Assembly: GCF_001936575.1 (NCBI RefSeq)
Contig: NZ_MSMP01000012.1
Coordinates: forward strand, 1-64,000
Length of the DNA: 64,000 nucleotides
DNA from: Tenacibaculum agarivorans
GTDB taxonomy: Bacteria > Bacteroidota > Bacteroidia > Flavobacteriales > Flavobacteriaceae
Direction of reading: 5' to 3'
This document shows, piece by piece, positions 34,764 to 45,081 of the stretch (the stretch's first letter is position 1; each line of letters starts with the position of its first letter). The translations under genes were made by a program, and so were the position numbers. The notes beneath the pieces were generated by a model, which saw only the letters and a list, made by a program, of their open reading frames with translations, was not told where the DNA came from and made no database searches.

Positions 34764-36041
34764 ATGGTAAAAAAAATAGTATTACTTTCAATAATTTTAA
34801 TAGTTTCTTGCGCTAAACCTACTAAAAAAGATGTTGTATTAGCCATACAAAGTGATAATCTGAAAAAGTTTCAATCACTACGTGAAAAGATTAATGTAGA
34901 TACATTACAATTTGACCTACAAGGAACAGCATTGCACTTTGCAATTCAATCCAATGCAAATGCAATTTCAAACCAATTAATTGAAGAAGAATTTTTATTA
35001 AATGATAAAGATTCTTTAGGATACACTGCACTTTTAGCATTAATACAAGATTCAAATCCCAACACTGAATTGATAGATAAATTATTAGCTAAGAATGCAG
35101 AAGTAAATGTTATTGAAGATTATAATGGTTATTCAGCATTACATTATGCAATTTATAATAACCAGCTAGAGTTAGTTAAAAAGTTACTGAAGAAGAATGC
35201 AGACGCGAATATTCAAACTACTTCAATAATGAAGTCTACACCAATGCATTTGGCTATTGAAAAAGGACATACAGAAATTGCGCGTACTTTGTTTGAGTAT
35301 GCTTCAGACACGATAAAAGATGTAAATGATAAGACCGTAGTAGATTTAGCTATTAAATCTAAGGACAACTATTTCAAACAATTGTATTATGCGAAAATGT
35401 CTACTGAAGATAAAAAAGAATTATTTGTAAATGTGTCTAGAAAAAGTATAAATACAGCTTTTTTAGATACATTATTAAAAGAGAATTGGGTGTCGAAAAA
35501 AGTACTAGGAGATGCATTAGTATTTGCCGAAGACACTATTGTAGTACAAAAGCTTTTGAATAAAGGAGCTAGTATACATCATTTACATTCAAAATATAAA
35601 TATGGTGCTATTCATTACGCGGCAGTGAGAGGTAATGTTCCTATGTTGCAATTTTTAATCAAGAAAGGAGCTAATATCAATCAATTATCTAAAGACAAAA
35701 GTATGTCTGTTCTAATGCATGCAGCACAGTTATATGAAAATTTTAATAGTATAAATAAAAAAGGAGCTCCATTAGGAATTGGATTAACACAATCAGCTTT
35801 AGATTTTTTTGCGAATAGTAAAGACAAAACAAAAGAAAACAGTTTAGAAACCGTTAAGTTTTTGATATCTAAAAAGGCCAATGTCAATTTTAAAGATCGA
35901 TTTGATTCTAATGTATTGTATTATGCAGAAGCTTCAAATAATATAGATGTAGCAAACTATCTTAAGGAAATAGGAGTGAAAGAAACGAGGAAATTTACAG
36001 AGAGTAAAACTTCTAAATATGGAAGACTATTTAGTAAATAA
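34764..36041 (+). CDS. ankyrin-repeat lipoprotein
   Basis: From 34764 the protein is 425 residues, with lipobox VSC (signal MVKKIVLLSIILIVSC). Ankyrin repeats run through the whole mature chain, for example NGYSALHYAIYNNQLELVKKLL, STPMHLAIEKGHTEIARTL and YGAIHYAAVRGNVPMLQFLIKKGANIN. It should be a periplasmic or outer-membrane-attached binding protein. Many secreted-toxin immunity or chaperone proteins use such repeats, but nothing ties it to a toxin here. Confidence 0.88.
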   Translation: MVKKIVLLSIILIVSCAKPTKKDVVLAIQSDNLKKFQSLREKINVDTLQFDLQGTALHFAIQSNANAISNQLIEEEFLLNDKDSLGYTALLALIQDSNPNTELIDKLLAKNAEVNVIEDYNGYSALHYAIYNNQLELVKKLLKKNADANIQTTSIMKSTPMHLAIEKGHTEIARTLFEYASDTIKDVNDKTVVDLAIKSKDNYFKQLYYAKMSTEDKKELFVNVSRKSINTAFLDTLLKENWVSKKVLGDALVFAEDTIVVQKLLNKGASIHHLHSKYKYGAIHYAAVRGNVPMLQFLIKKGANINQLSKDKSMSVLMHAAQLYENFNSINKKGAPLGIGLTQSALDFFANSKDKTKENSLETVKFLISKKANVNFKDRFDSNVLYYAEASNNIDVANYLKEIGVKETRKFTESKTSKYGRLFSK

Positions 36042-36090
36042 ATTGTGACTAAAATTAGTCTAGAAATAAAAATCGTATTTCATACAATAT

Positions 36091-36133
36091 CACCAAAAAT
36101 CCATGAGACATTTAAGTGTATGGATTTTTGGTG
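36091..36133 (+). terminator. Hairpin after the ankyrin gene
   Basis: A perfect 14-base-pair stem, 36091-36104 with 36120-36133, with a 15-base loop, 49 bases past the stop. The sequence after it is only moderately T-rich. Confidence 0.55.
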
Positions 36134-36280
36134 TTGTTATATATTTTGATGAAAATGTAACTAAGTGTAAAAACTATTCTCATAAATAAACTAAACTCTA
36201 GCGCTTATAGATTCAATATTTTAAAGGGTTTACTATGTTTTTACTTTTGGAATAATAAAAAATATTTAAAAATAAATAAC

Positions 36281-36694
36281 ATGGAAAACAGTACATCAGA
36301 AGAAAATAAATTTGAAATTGTTGAAAAAGTACCTAACGAGAAAATTCAGAGCCTTTTAAAGCTTTACAGTGAATCTACATCAATGGAAGCTTATGTGAAA
36401 ATACCGTTTTTGCTTTGTGGAGTGATGGTTTTAATACACAATGTATTTATTGCAGGGAAAAGTTATGATTATAGTACGTATGAAAGTATTAAAACAATAG
36501 AACTTTCTATAGTAGGGATTTTAGTAGGAGTAGTTATTGTAATAGCTATTATAGCAATGATTAAAAATGCTGAAATTAAAAAAGGTCTCCTTGAAATTAC
36601 AAAACGACATAATATTAAAAAAGAAATAGTTCAAGAAGAATTTAATGCCTTAGGAGTACATCTTTATGGAGGTAGAGGTGTAGTTTTGAAATAA
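36281..36694 (+). CDS. two-helix membrane protein, unknown
   Basis: The 137-residue protein has an acidic N-terminal stretch, two transmembrane helices (about residues 41-57 and 74-93) and a cytosolic C-terminal tail with KRHNIKKEIVQEEF. No family was recognised. It precedes the 944-residue gene at 17 bases and is probably co-transcribed. Confidence 0.6.
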   Translation: MENSTSEENKFEIVEKVPNEKIQSLLKLYSESTSMEAYVKIPFLLCGVMVLIHNVFIAGKSYDYSTYESIKTIELSIVGILVGVVIVIAIIAMIKNAEIKKGLLEITKRHNIKKEIVQEEFNALGVHLYGGRGVVLK

Positions 36695-36711
36695 ATTAAT
36701 AGAATACTGAT

Positions 36712-39546
36712 ATGTTAATTGTTGTATTGCTTTCATACTTTTTACTAGTTTTTTTATCCATTAAAAGAGTAAAGCTTATTTTATATATACCTTTTTTTGC
36801 ATTGTTTTTCAGTTGTGATGAGAAGGAAGAGAAAAAAGATAAAAGTATAGAACATAAAGAAATAATAATTTCTCGAGAAGAGGTAAATGATATTGTAATT
36901 GATCCACCTAAGCAAGATGGAAAAATCATAGATTTTCAAAATTATTACTATGGGAAAAAAGAAGTATCAATATACAGCAAACCTAATCTGGCGAGTGAAA
37001 TTATAGGTAATTTAAAACCTTATGCTATAGTAACAGAAGCTAAACTTACTCATTTTTATGAGTATAGTTTAGATGATAATCCAAAAGAATGGATTGAAAT
37101 CAATACTAATGATGTGCATGGATTTATATTAAACGAAAAATTTTATTTCAATAAAGAAATTGTTGAAAATGAAAATAGTAGAGATACCTTGGTCATTAAA
37201 AATGAAAAAGAGTTTTTAAAAGCTTTAGGTTCTAATCGGGTAATTTATATAGATGCTAAAGAATTAAATATCAGTGAACATTTAAAGAATACTAAAGAAA
37301 TCCCGTTTATAGATTACAATACGTATTACAAAAAACTGAATAATAATCCTGAAGAATTAAGAGGATTACAGGGCTATTACATAAAACATAAGGAGTACGA
37401 TATTAAAGAGTTTGTGTTTCATGGTTACGAGAACCTTATCATTAAAGGGTATAATAATCCAGTGAAAATTAAAAGAATTGTAGATCAAGATAATCAGTTT
37501 CAAATAACCAATTGTAAGCATGTTTATTTTGATAATATTTACTTTGAGGGGAAAAATATTCATAAAGAATTACAATACGATGAAGGAGATTATCTTTCAA
37601 TACTTGAAATACAAAATTCAGAAGCGATTCATTTTAGTAATGGTATTATAAATGCGTACAATTCATTAGCTATTAACGCAAAAAATAGTAAAGACATAGT
37701 ATTACAAAACACAAGTATTCAAAATGCTACAGATGGTATTTTATATAGTAAGAATTCAACAGTAAGTCTTAATCATGTTTACTTTTTTAAAAATAAGAAT
37801 AGTATAACTTCTTTTAATGAAGAAGACAATAATAACAGTAGAGTTGAAATAAAAAATAGTTTAGTTTACAATAATGATTTTACTTTCTTTTTGGGTACAG
37901 GATACAACAAAGATGTAGATAATTCTTTAGTGTTAGATAATGTAATTATAAAAAATAATACATTTTCTAATGGCTTTATTAATAACAAAAATTCCACGTA
38001 TATGTATATAAATAGAGCTTTAGTTGAAGAAAATAAAATTAGTAAGCCTATTATTAATACTAGTGAAAGGGTACAAATTTATTTTGATAATTCTAAAATT
38101 AAAAATAATATATCTAAAGATTCATCATACATGGTAGATTATGAAAGTTCACATTCGCATAGAATAAGTTTTCATAATACACAACTCGTTTCTAACATAG
38201 GTTTTGTAGAGTTCAGTCCTGATGGACCTGTTTCAGATTGGATTTTCTTAGATAAAGATAGTTATATAGTTAACGATTATTTATCAGATGCTACACTAAC
38301 AAAACATAATAGAAGAACATTTAATAAGGTAGATTATATCGCTAGAGATATTAGATATGATAAGGAAAAAAATGTCCTATATAAATCTAAAATAGTAAAA
38401 GACGGAAAGTATAGTTTACCTACCAATGATTTAGATCCAAGTACATTATGTGGTGATTGTAATTATTTTACCGATATGCACTTTAACTTTATGAGAAATG
38501 CCTACGGAGAAATTAAAAATGGGAAATTAGAAGGAGTTTGGGAGGTAGTAAATTCAAAATATGATTCGTTACAAGTAATCCAAGAACTCACATTTAAAAA
38601 CAGTATTTTGAATGGAAAAGCACGTAAGTATATTTTAGATAAAAAGAACGCAAAAACACTTGTAGAAGAAGGGAATATTCTTAACGAGAAAAAAGAAGGA
38701 GAATGGATTTATTATTATCCTAACGGAATTTTACGTAAAAAAGAACACTATAAAAACGGAAAACAAACTGGGAGTTTGAGTCTTTATTATTTAGAGGGTA
38801 CACTCATGGAGCATAGAGAGCACTATCGATATAAAAATGGTAAAGTATCTTTTTATTATCCGAATGGGCAATTGGAAAGTGAAATTAACTACCGAGATTA
38901 TAAGCCAACGTTAGAAGGAAGTCAGTTTTATGATGAAAATGGTAAAAAACGACAGGGAACGTTAACGTTTACAATCCAAGAAAAAAAAGGATTACTTTAT
39001 AAAGTAGATGTCGATTTTAAAGACAAAAAATATAAAGATTATAATATTATTAAGGGTAAAAGTTATTGGGGTTACCTAAGAGAATATTCGCAAATGAAAG
39101 ATGGAAAACCTTTTGGAATTCAACGTTATGAAGATGAAAGAATAAAGCGATATGATTACAAAAGTTTTTATAAAGATATTTCATTTCAATTTGTGGTAGA
39201 ATTTATTAACGAGACTAAGTTGACTTCTGATAAGTATATTTTTTATGATAATTTCGATTTGTATCAAACTTGGTTGTATAATAAGGAAACCAATGCAATG
39301 GAATTTACAGAGTATAATGGAGTCTATGGATTGCCTCAATTAAAACAAGAATATATGCAGTTGGGAGATTCGTTGGTAAGACATGGTAAATACGAAAAGT
39401 TAAGCAAGTATGGTTTGTTAGAAATTAACGGAAATTATGATGAAGGTAAGAAAGTTGGAGATTGGATATACAGAAATAATGATCTTAAGCCTTATAAAAA
39501 GGAAGTATATGACAATGGAAAACTTGTTACAACAGAAAGGTTATAG
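36712..39546 (+). CDS. multidomain lipoprotein: SH3-like, beta-helix, MORN repeats
   Basis: The 944-residue protein has an N-terminal lipoprotein signal with cysteine 35 in FSCDE. The following regions can be seen: a bacterial SH3-like domain (about 81-146), a right-handed parallel beta-helix (about 160-520) of short N/I/S-rich turns (SKDIVLQNTSIQNATDGIL), a CGDC pair (580-583), and MORN-type repeats (about 598-735, such as YYYPNGILRKKEHYKNGK). The last ~200 residues are unassigned. The combination suggests a surface protein binding glycans or peptidoglycan. No catalytic residues were found. The only ATG before the signal is at 36712. Confidence 0.75.
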   Translation: MLIVVLLSYFLLVFLSIKRVKLILYIPFFALFFSCDEKEEKKDKSIEHKEIIISREEVNDIVIDPPKQDGKIIDFQNYYYGKKEVSIYSKPNLASEIIGNLKPYAIVTEAKLTHFYEYSLDDNPKEWIEINTNDVHGFILNEKFYFNKEIVENENSRDTLVIKNEKEFLKALGSNRVIYIDAKELNISEHLKNTKEIPFIDYNTYYKKLNNNPEELRGLQGYYIKHKEYDIKEFVFHGYENLIIKGYNNPVKIKRIVDQDNQFQITNCKHVYFDNIYFEGKNIHKELQYDEGDYLSILEIQNSEAIHFSNGIINAYNSLAINAKNSKDIVLQNTSIQNATDGILYSKNSTVSLNHVYFFKNKNSITSFNEEDNNNSRVEIKNSLVYNNDFTFFLGTGYNKDVDNSLVLDNVIIKNNTFSNGFINNKNSTYMYINRALVEENKISKPIINTSERVQIYFDNSKIKNNISKDSSYMVDYESSHSHRISFHNTQLVSNIGFVEFSPDGPVSDWIFLDKDSYIVNDYLSDATLTKHNRRTFNKVDYIARDIRYDKEKNVLYKSKIVKDGKYSLPTNDLDPSTLCGDCNYFTDMHFNFMRNAYGEIKNGKLEGVWEVVNSKYDSLQVIQELTFKNSILNGKARKYILDKKNAKTLVEEGNILNEKKEGEWIYYYPNGILRKKEHYKNGKQTGSLSLYYLEGTLMEHREHYRYKNGKVSFYYPNGQLESEINYRDYKPTLEGSQFYDENGKKRQGTLTFTIQEKKGLLYKVDVDFKDKKYKDYNIIKGKSYWGYLREYSQMKDGKPFGIQRYEDERIKRYDYKSFYKDISFQFVVEFINETKLTSDKYIFYDNFDLYQTWLYNKETNAMEFTEYNGVYGLPQLKQEYMQLGDSLVRHGKYEKLSKYGLLEINGNYDEGKKVGDWIYRNNDLKPYKKEVYDNGKLVTTERL

Positions 39547-39568
39547 TAAAAGTAGAATGAAATGAAAC

Positions 39569-40651
39569 ATGAAAATGAATAAAAGTATTTTAATTGTATT
39601 TATACTGTATCACACATTCATTACAGCACAAGAAAAAAGGGAGTATATAACTAGAGTTGAAAGTATTTTAAACCCTAAATTAATAGTAAAAAGAACAAAT
39701 CAATCTCTATATATAGTAGATGATATAACGAATCAAATAATTGAAAATCTAGACAAAAAATTAATTAATGCTAAAAAATTAGAAAGAGATAGATATAGTA
39801 TTACTTCAAATACTGTTGATTTTTTAAGTGAATTAAAAAGTTTAGTAAACAATGAGTTAAGAGAATTACATAAAGGAGTTTTTGAATATGGGAATTTTAA
39901 TTATAAATCTATTTTTTCTAACGAAAACCCTTTAGTTGAGTTGTTTAAAAAGCAAGGTGAAAACGAATTAAATCTAGACAAAAAAAAGGTGAGTTTCGGT
40001 AAAGCATTTTTTAATATAGAACCAAAATCTAAAACCCTTTTTGATAGGATTAATACACTAAAACATAACATAGGGGTTGATACAACGAAAACTAGTCCAT
40101 TAGAAAAATTCATTGTAGCATTCAACACTATTTATTTTTCTGAAATAGAAAAAGAAGAAAAGCAGATACAAACCCAAGAACTAAAGAAATTTAAAGAAGA
40201 AAGGCATCAATTTGAGTTTATTGATGAGAAGTTTAGATATAATGGTAAGTCATTACGGACAAATCAGAAATTAAAAGATATTGAGAAAATTTTTGGAACG
40301 CAGTATACTGAAATGCAAAAAGAAAATAATCGACAATATCGAATACTACAATACAAAAATATCCCATTAACTATAGAACTTGAAGATACAACGATTAAAC
40401 GATTTTCAGTACATCTAAAGAAAAAGAGAAACACACCAAATCAACTTATACAGACCAATTTTATTAATGTGAAAAACTATATTTTAAATAAAAATTTGAA
40501 TTCCCTAAACGTTAAATTACTTACTGACGTTAAAAAAGACGATGGTAAAGACAAATCTTTTACAAAAAAATATAAAAGGTTGGGCTTAGTTATTCATATC
40601 GATGCTGAACTTGAAATCTATAAAGTTTCCTTTTCAGGAGATACAGAGTAA
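39569..40651 (+). CDS. secreted hypothetical protein
   Basis: The 360-residue protein has a signal peptide ending near TAQEKR; methionine 3 (39575) may be the start. The body is K/E/N-rich and mainly helical, with a beta-like late part (PLTIELEDTTIKRFSVHLKKKR). No domain was recognised. It is 22 bases after the 944-residue gene and is probably in the same transcript. Confidence 0.55.
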   Translation: MKMNKSILIVFILYHTFITAQEKREYITRVESILNPKLIVKRTNQSLYIVDDITNQIIENLDKKLINAKKLERDRYSITSNTVDFLSELKSLVNNELRELHKGVFEYGNFNYKSIFSNENPLVELFKKQGENELNLDKKKVSFGKAFFNIEPKSKTLFDRINTLKHNIGVDTTKTSPLEKFIVAFNTIYFSEIEKEEKQIQTQELKKFKEERHQFEFIDEKFRYNGKSLRTNQKLKDIEKIFGTQYTEMQKENNRQYRILQYKNIPLTIELEDTTIKRFSVHLKKKRNTPNQLIQTNFINVKNYILNKNLNSLNVKLLTDVKKDDGKDKSFTKKYKRLGLVIHIDAELEIYKVSFSGDTE

Positions 40652-40784
40652 TGTTTGTTAAAGAATAATAAACATATATACACGTTTTATAAAGTGATAT
40701 TTTACTGAATAATTTCCAGAATATCAAGAGAATTTAGAGAATGAAAGGAAAAAGGCATTAAAGTCGAATTAACTAAAAGTAAAA

Positions 40785-41474
40785 ATGAAAATAAAACATA
40801 TTATAAGTCCTCTAATTGTTTGTATGATACTGTGTTCTTGCAAACCTAGTTTTGATTTAATGGATGTAGATTTAAATACTACTAACGTTAATGACGTTAT
40901 TCAAGGAGTAAAATATAAGAGCTATAAAATGGATGGTAAGTTATATAAAGTTACTTCTTCAGAAGATATCGTAAGAATGAATGGGGTGGTATTGAAAGAT
41001 CAAGTTCAAGATTCTACAAGGCAAAATCATGTTTGGTTTGAATATGATACCATCATAAATAAAATTAAAAATTATCAGTTGGTGTATTATACTAAAAAAG
41101 ACAAACCAAGGGTAGTACTCAAAGAATTGGAAAAGAGAATGGGTAAGCCACAATACAGGTATTTTAATAATTCAGTATATGGTGATGTTGAAGGTTATGA
41201 TGATGTTGAAGGTGTTGTATGGGAGAATAAAGAGAGCAAGATCTTTTATCTCTTAAAATATATAAACTGGGGAGAAGAAAATATAAGAGAATTACGCCTT
41301 TTAGTAGCGCCAAAAAGTATACTAAACTCAGATGATGATTTTGTGTTTTCTGGCAGACCTTTTTATTGTTGGAAAGATTATATCAAACAGAGAGAAGAGT
41401 CAGAGGATAAAGACTACACCTATCAACAGTTTATACAAGATATGGGAGGTTCATGCAGAGATCATTCAAGATAA
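40785..41474 (+). CDS. hypothetical lipoprotein
   Basis: The 229-residue lipoprotein has its signal ending at CSC (MKIKHIISPLIVCMILCSC). The mature part contains mixed alpha/beta sequence with a C-terminal YTYQQFIQDMGGSC and no known motif. It is in the envelope cluster, 133 bases after the previous gene. Confidence 0.58.
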   Translation: MKIKHIISPLIVCMILCSCKPSFDLMDVDLNTTNVNDVIQGVKYKSYKMDGKLYKVTSSEDIVRMNGVVLKDQVQDSTRQNHVWFEYDTIINKIKNYQLVYYTKKDKPRVVLKELEKRMGKPQYRYFNNSVYGDVEGYDDVEGVVWENKESKIFYLLKYINWGEENIRELRLLVAPKSILNSDDDFVFSGRPFYCWKDYIKQREESEDKDYTYQQFIQDMGGSCRDHSR

Positions 41475-41513
41475 ACAGTTATTTTTGTGCTAAATTTTTC
41501 TTTTAAGCCTGTT

Positions 41514-42506
41514 ATGAAAAACGTACTATGGATTTTGTTATTATTACTTGTTTTTTCATGTAGATCTAAAAACAAAACTTCAGAAATCCAATTTTATCAT
41601 TGGAAATCGGATGCATCATTATCTTTGGTAGAAAAAGAGGCAGTTCGATTTACGAAAGGAAAAAAAGCATACATTCACTATTTTGATGTTGTATTGACTA
41701 ATGGGATGCCTTATCCTGAAGCTGTAATTCAAAATATAGATCCTTTTTTTAAAACTTTAGACGTAGTTCCTATAGTGTTCATCAAAAATTCTATATTAAA
41801 AAAACAAGAAGTTTCAATAGAAAAGTTGGCAGAGCAAACAGAAAAATTGGTTCAACAAATTCATGAAACTTACTTCAATAAAAAAGCATCAGAAATTCAA
41901 ATTGATTGTGATTGGACCAATTCCACAAAAGAAAAGTACTTTGAGTTTTTGAAATTACTAAAAAGAAAAGTAAAAATAAGCGCCACTATACGCCTACACC
42001 AAATAAAACTAAAAAAACAAACTGGTATTCCTCCTGTAGATTATGGAGCTTTAATGTTATACAATGTTGGCGATTTAGCAAATTTTGCCAAAAACTCTAT
42101 TTTAAGTAAAGATATAGTCAAACAATATATCAAAGAAACAACTAAATATCCATTAGAATTAGATATCGCATTACCTTTATTTTCACAAGTAGTTATAAAA
42201 AATAATGAAAATAGATTACGATTGATTACTACTGTTTTTGAAGATGATTTTATAAAGGATTCTTTACATTTTAAAAAGGAAAGTGAGAATGTGTATAGGG
42301 TTATAAAAAAGAAGTTATATAAAGGTCATTATTTATACAAAGGTTTTACCTTAAAATTAGAAAAAACAAGTGTAGATGAGATTCTTGCAAGCTATGCTAT
42401 AGTGAACAATAGTAAGTTGAATATCAGAAATACAATTTTATATCATCTAGACACTGATGAAATTGAACAACAAGAATTTAAAAAACTTATAAAAGCATTA
42501 CGATGA
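41514..42506 (+). CDS. lipoprotein with TIM-barrel-like domain, possibly DUF3142-like
   Basis: From 41514 the protein is 330 residues with lipobox FSC. The body reads like a barrel: FYHWKSD at strand one, YIHYFDVVLTNG, VPIVFIKN, then EIQIDCDWTNSTKEKYFEFL, KISATIRLHQI, and ALMLYNVGDL. The IQIDCDWT motif resembles the IDxDxT stretch of DUF3142, a glycoside-hydrolase-like family. The match is from memory and moderate. The stop overlaps the start of the next gene by ATGA, so the two are translationally coupled. Confidence 0.6.
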   Translation: MKNVLWILLLLLVFSCRSKNKTSEIQFYHWKSDASLSLVEKEAVRFTKGKKAYIHYFDVVLTNGMPYPEAVIQNIDPFFKTLDVVPIVFIKNSILKKQEVSIEKLAEQTEKLVQQIHETYFNKKASEIQIDCDWTNSTKEKYFEFLKLLKRKVKISATIRLHQIKLKKQTGIPPVDYGALMLYNVGDLANFAKNSILSKDIVKQYIKETTKYPLELDIALPLFSQVVIKNNENRLRLITTVFEDDFIKDSLHFKKESENVYRVIKKKLYKGHYLYKGFTLKLEKTSVDEILASYAIVNNSKLNIRNTILYHLDTDEIEQQEFKKLIKALR

Positions 42507-44824
42507 AACGAACCATACTTCTTCTAGTATTTTTAAGCTTATTTTCAAATACCCTTTTTGCTAAAGCACCTGCTTACTTTTGTGGAGGTTACTATGATCA
42601 AGATGCCTTTTTTTACAATTTGTTTAATCAAGAGAATATCTCTCAAAAAGCATTTTATCCTTTTTTACGAACAAATGAAGATGTTTTCTATGAAAGCATG
42701 CCCAAAGAATATTTACAAAATATTCAAGAATGGTATGCTTATTTTGATCAACGTTACACAAAAGAAAATCTAGTAAAAATAGTTTTTGGTAAACAAGAAG
42801 AGTTATCCAAATTAAAAAGTTCAAATGCAAAAGTAGTTAGTGCAAAAAGGTACCTAGAATTTGCAAAAAAATGCGAACAAGTTACGTTGAGTGACGAACC
42901 ATACTATTATTGGGGTTGGGATTATAAAGCGTTAGTAAAAAAGAGACAAAATAAAGCTCCAAAATTAATTACCGAAGCAAGAGTATTATATCAAAAAGAA
43001 AAAGAGAAAACTATAAAATTAAGATATGCATATCAATTAATTCGTTTGTACAGATATAGTCATTGGTTTAATGAAGCGCTTGATTTTTTTAACAATGAAG
43101 TAAGTTCAATTGCTACTAAAAATGAAATCTATTATTACATTTTAGATCAAATAGCAGGTTGTTATTACAAACTAAAAGATTACGAAAAAGCGGCATATTT
43201 ATTTTTAAAAGTATTTGATAAAAGTATAGACAAAAAACAGTCTGCGTTTACAAGTTATAAATTCTGTACCTATAAAAATGCTGAAGGGAAATTGTTGTTT
43301 AAAACTGATGAAGACAAAGCCAATCAGATTTTTATTACAGCAATTCGAAAGTTCTCAGATACCATGCAAGATTTAAATGATATTTCTTATCTAGGTGTAT
43401 CAGAAGATAAGCAAGAATTACTAGTTATGCGAATTATAAATAATTTAGAACGTTCTATTTTAGATATTAATTTCAAAAAGCCTATTTTCAATAAAGAAGA
43501 AAGTACATCAGAAGAATTGAATGAGTTAGATCTTTTTGTAGATACAAAAATAAAAAGTAATCCTTCCAATATCGATTTTTGGAAGTTAGTGGATGTTTAT
43601 ATTTCTTTTTTGTATGAAAATTTTGAGCAAGCAACTGAAAAATTAAAATCAATAACTACTCAAAAATTTAAAGATCAAAAAGAACGTTTATCACATGTTT
43701 TAGAAGTTTTTTCTTGGGATAAAGTTACGTCTGAAAGGGAAGAGTGGCTAGGTGAAATTTTCACTATAGAAAAAGATGGAACTTCTATGCTAGGTATTTG
43801 TAATAGTGGAAACGATCATAAAAGAATAAAATGTAATTTTAAAAGTGTTATTGTTGAGCAATTAAGTCATTTGTATTTAAAAGAGCATCAGGTTGTTAAG
43901 TCTTTTTTGTTGCATAATAATTTATCTTATATCAACGATATATCTTCACATGAATTGGCAGATGGCTTATTAGCATTTGCAGAGAAAAAGAATAAGAATG
44001 TGTTTGAAAAGCTCATGTTAAAGCATTCAGCTAAAAACGGATTACAAAATAGTAATGTAATTGCAACAATACGCAAAGCTAAGGGATTGATGTATTTTAG
44101 AAGTGGAGATATTAATAAAGCAATATCTTACTTTAGTCCATCAGAAGAAAAAAACATACCTCCCGCAGTTTTTAGTAATAATGTTGTTGAATGTTTTGAT
44201 TGTGATCCACTTTTTGTCATGGAAGATGAAGTATTTAAAGCAAGTGCGTATAGTTTTCTAAATACTAAAATGAATACCTACGATTTATTGTCTAATCTAC
44301 AAGAATTAGAGCGTATGACTGAAGATGAAAGTATAAAAGAATGGAAGCGCAAACTAGCATACTACTTATTAGGAAACTACTTTTTTAATGTTTCTAATAC
44401 GGGGTATTACAGAACCATTGTATATCCAGGACGAAGTACTTATTATAATTATGATTTTGGAGGTGCTCCTTTAAAACTAGACGATATTATTAATAAAAAG
44501 TCTACATATAGTTTTCCTAGTTATGGATACGGAAATACGTATAATGGGTTAGCTAATAAAGCAAAATACTATTACGAAGAAACTATAGCGTTATCTAGGG
44601 ATAACGAATTAAACGCTCGATGTGCTTATATGATTGCAAAATGTGAATTGAATGCGTATTATAATAATGGGTATAAAGGAAGATATTCAGGATACGATGG
44701 AAGTGCATTCGGTGAGTTTGAAAATTCAGGATTTGAAGCCTTAAAAACAAAGTACAGGAATACAAATTTTTATGAAAGAATAGAAAGTAGGTGTAACTTT
44801 TTTAGGCAATATGATGGTTATTAA
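42503..44824 (+). CDS. large secreted TPR-like protein
   Basis: The 773-residue protein has a type I signal peptide (cleavage near LFAKA) and a helical solenoid made of TPR-like units such as YYYILDQIAGCYYKLKDYEKAAYLFLKVF and the ANKAKYYYEETIALSRDNELNARCAYMIAKCEL unit near the end. It starts in the ATGA of the preceding barrel-lipoprotein gene, so the products probably act together at the outer membrane. The stop codon is the left end of a 260-base inverted-repeat element. Confidence 0.68.
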   Translation: MKRTILLLVFLSLFSNTLFAKAPAYFCGGYYDQDAFFYNLFNQENISQKAFYPFLRTNEDVFYESMPKEYLQNIQEWYAYFDQRYTKENLVKIVFGKQEELSKLKSSNAKVVSAKRYLEFAKKCEQVTLSDEPYYYWGWDYKALVKKRQNKAPKLITEARVLYQKEKEKTIKLRYAYQLIRLYRYSHWFNEALDFFNNEVSSIATKNEIYYYILDQIAGCYYKLKDYEKAAYLFLKVFDKSIDKKQSAFTSYKFCTYKNAEGKLLFKTDEDKANQIFITAIRKFSDTMQDLNDISYLGVSEDKQELLVMRIINNLERSILDINFKKPIFNKEESTSEELNELDLFVDTKIKSNPSNIDFWKLVDVYISFLYENFEQATEKLKSITTQKFKDQKERLSHVLEVFSWDKVTSEREEWLGEIFTIEKDGTSMLGICNSGNDHKRIKCNFKSVIVEQLSHLYLKEHQVVKSFLLHNNLSYINDISSHELADGLLAFAEKKNKNVFEKLMLKHSAKNGLQNSNVIATIRKAKGLMYFRSGDINKAISYFSPSEEKNIPPAVFSNNVVECFDCDPLFVMEDEVFKASAYSFLNTKMNTYDLLSNLQELERMTEDESIKEWKRKLAYYLLGNYFFNVSNTGYYRTIVYPGRSTYYNYDFGGAPLKLDDIINKKSTYSFPSYGYGNTYNGLANKAKYYYEETIALSRDNELNARCAYMIAKCELNAYYNNGYKGRYSGYDGSAFGEFENSGFEALKTKYRNTNFYERIESRCNFFRQYDGY

Positions 44825-45081
44825 TTAAAGTGAGTTTGATATAAGAATATGTTTTTTTAATTGTATATCAATAAATTGCGTGATTGTGATGAGCGAAACG
44901 TAGTGAAGTGAAGAAGTAATCTATTAATTTAATAATGAAAATCTCATTTTAAAGACAAAGATTGCTTCATTTCCCCTTCTCTTTCCTTCGAGAACCTCAG
45001 GAAACGTTCAGGATTCATTCGCAAAGACTTTCTTATTTATAAGGAGTTCAAGGTAAAATTACATCGAACTCACATTAATTA
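44822..45081. repeat. 260-base element with imperfect terminal inverted repeats
   Basis: The ends 44822-44844 and 45059-45081 are inverted copies matching at 20 of 23 positions. The interior has a second dyad (GAAGTGAAGAAGTAATCT at 44905-44922 against AGATTGCTTCATTTC at 44959-44973) and CTTTCCTTCGAGAACCTC, giving a REP- or MITE-like composition similar to flavobacterial intergenic repeats. It has no ORF. Confidence 0.55.
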
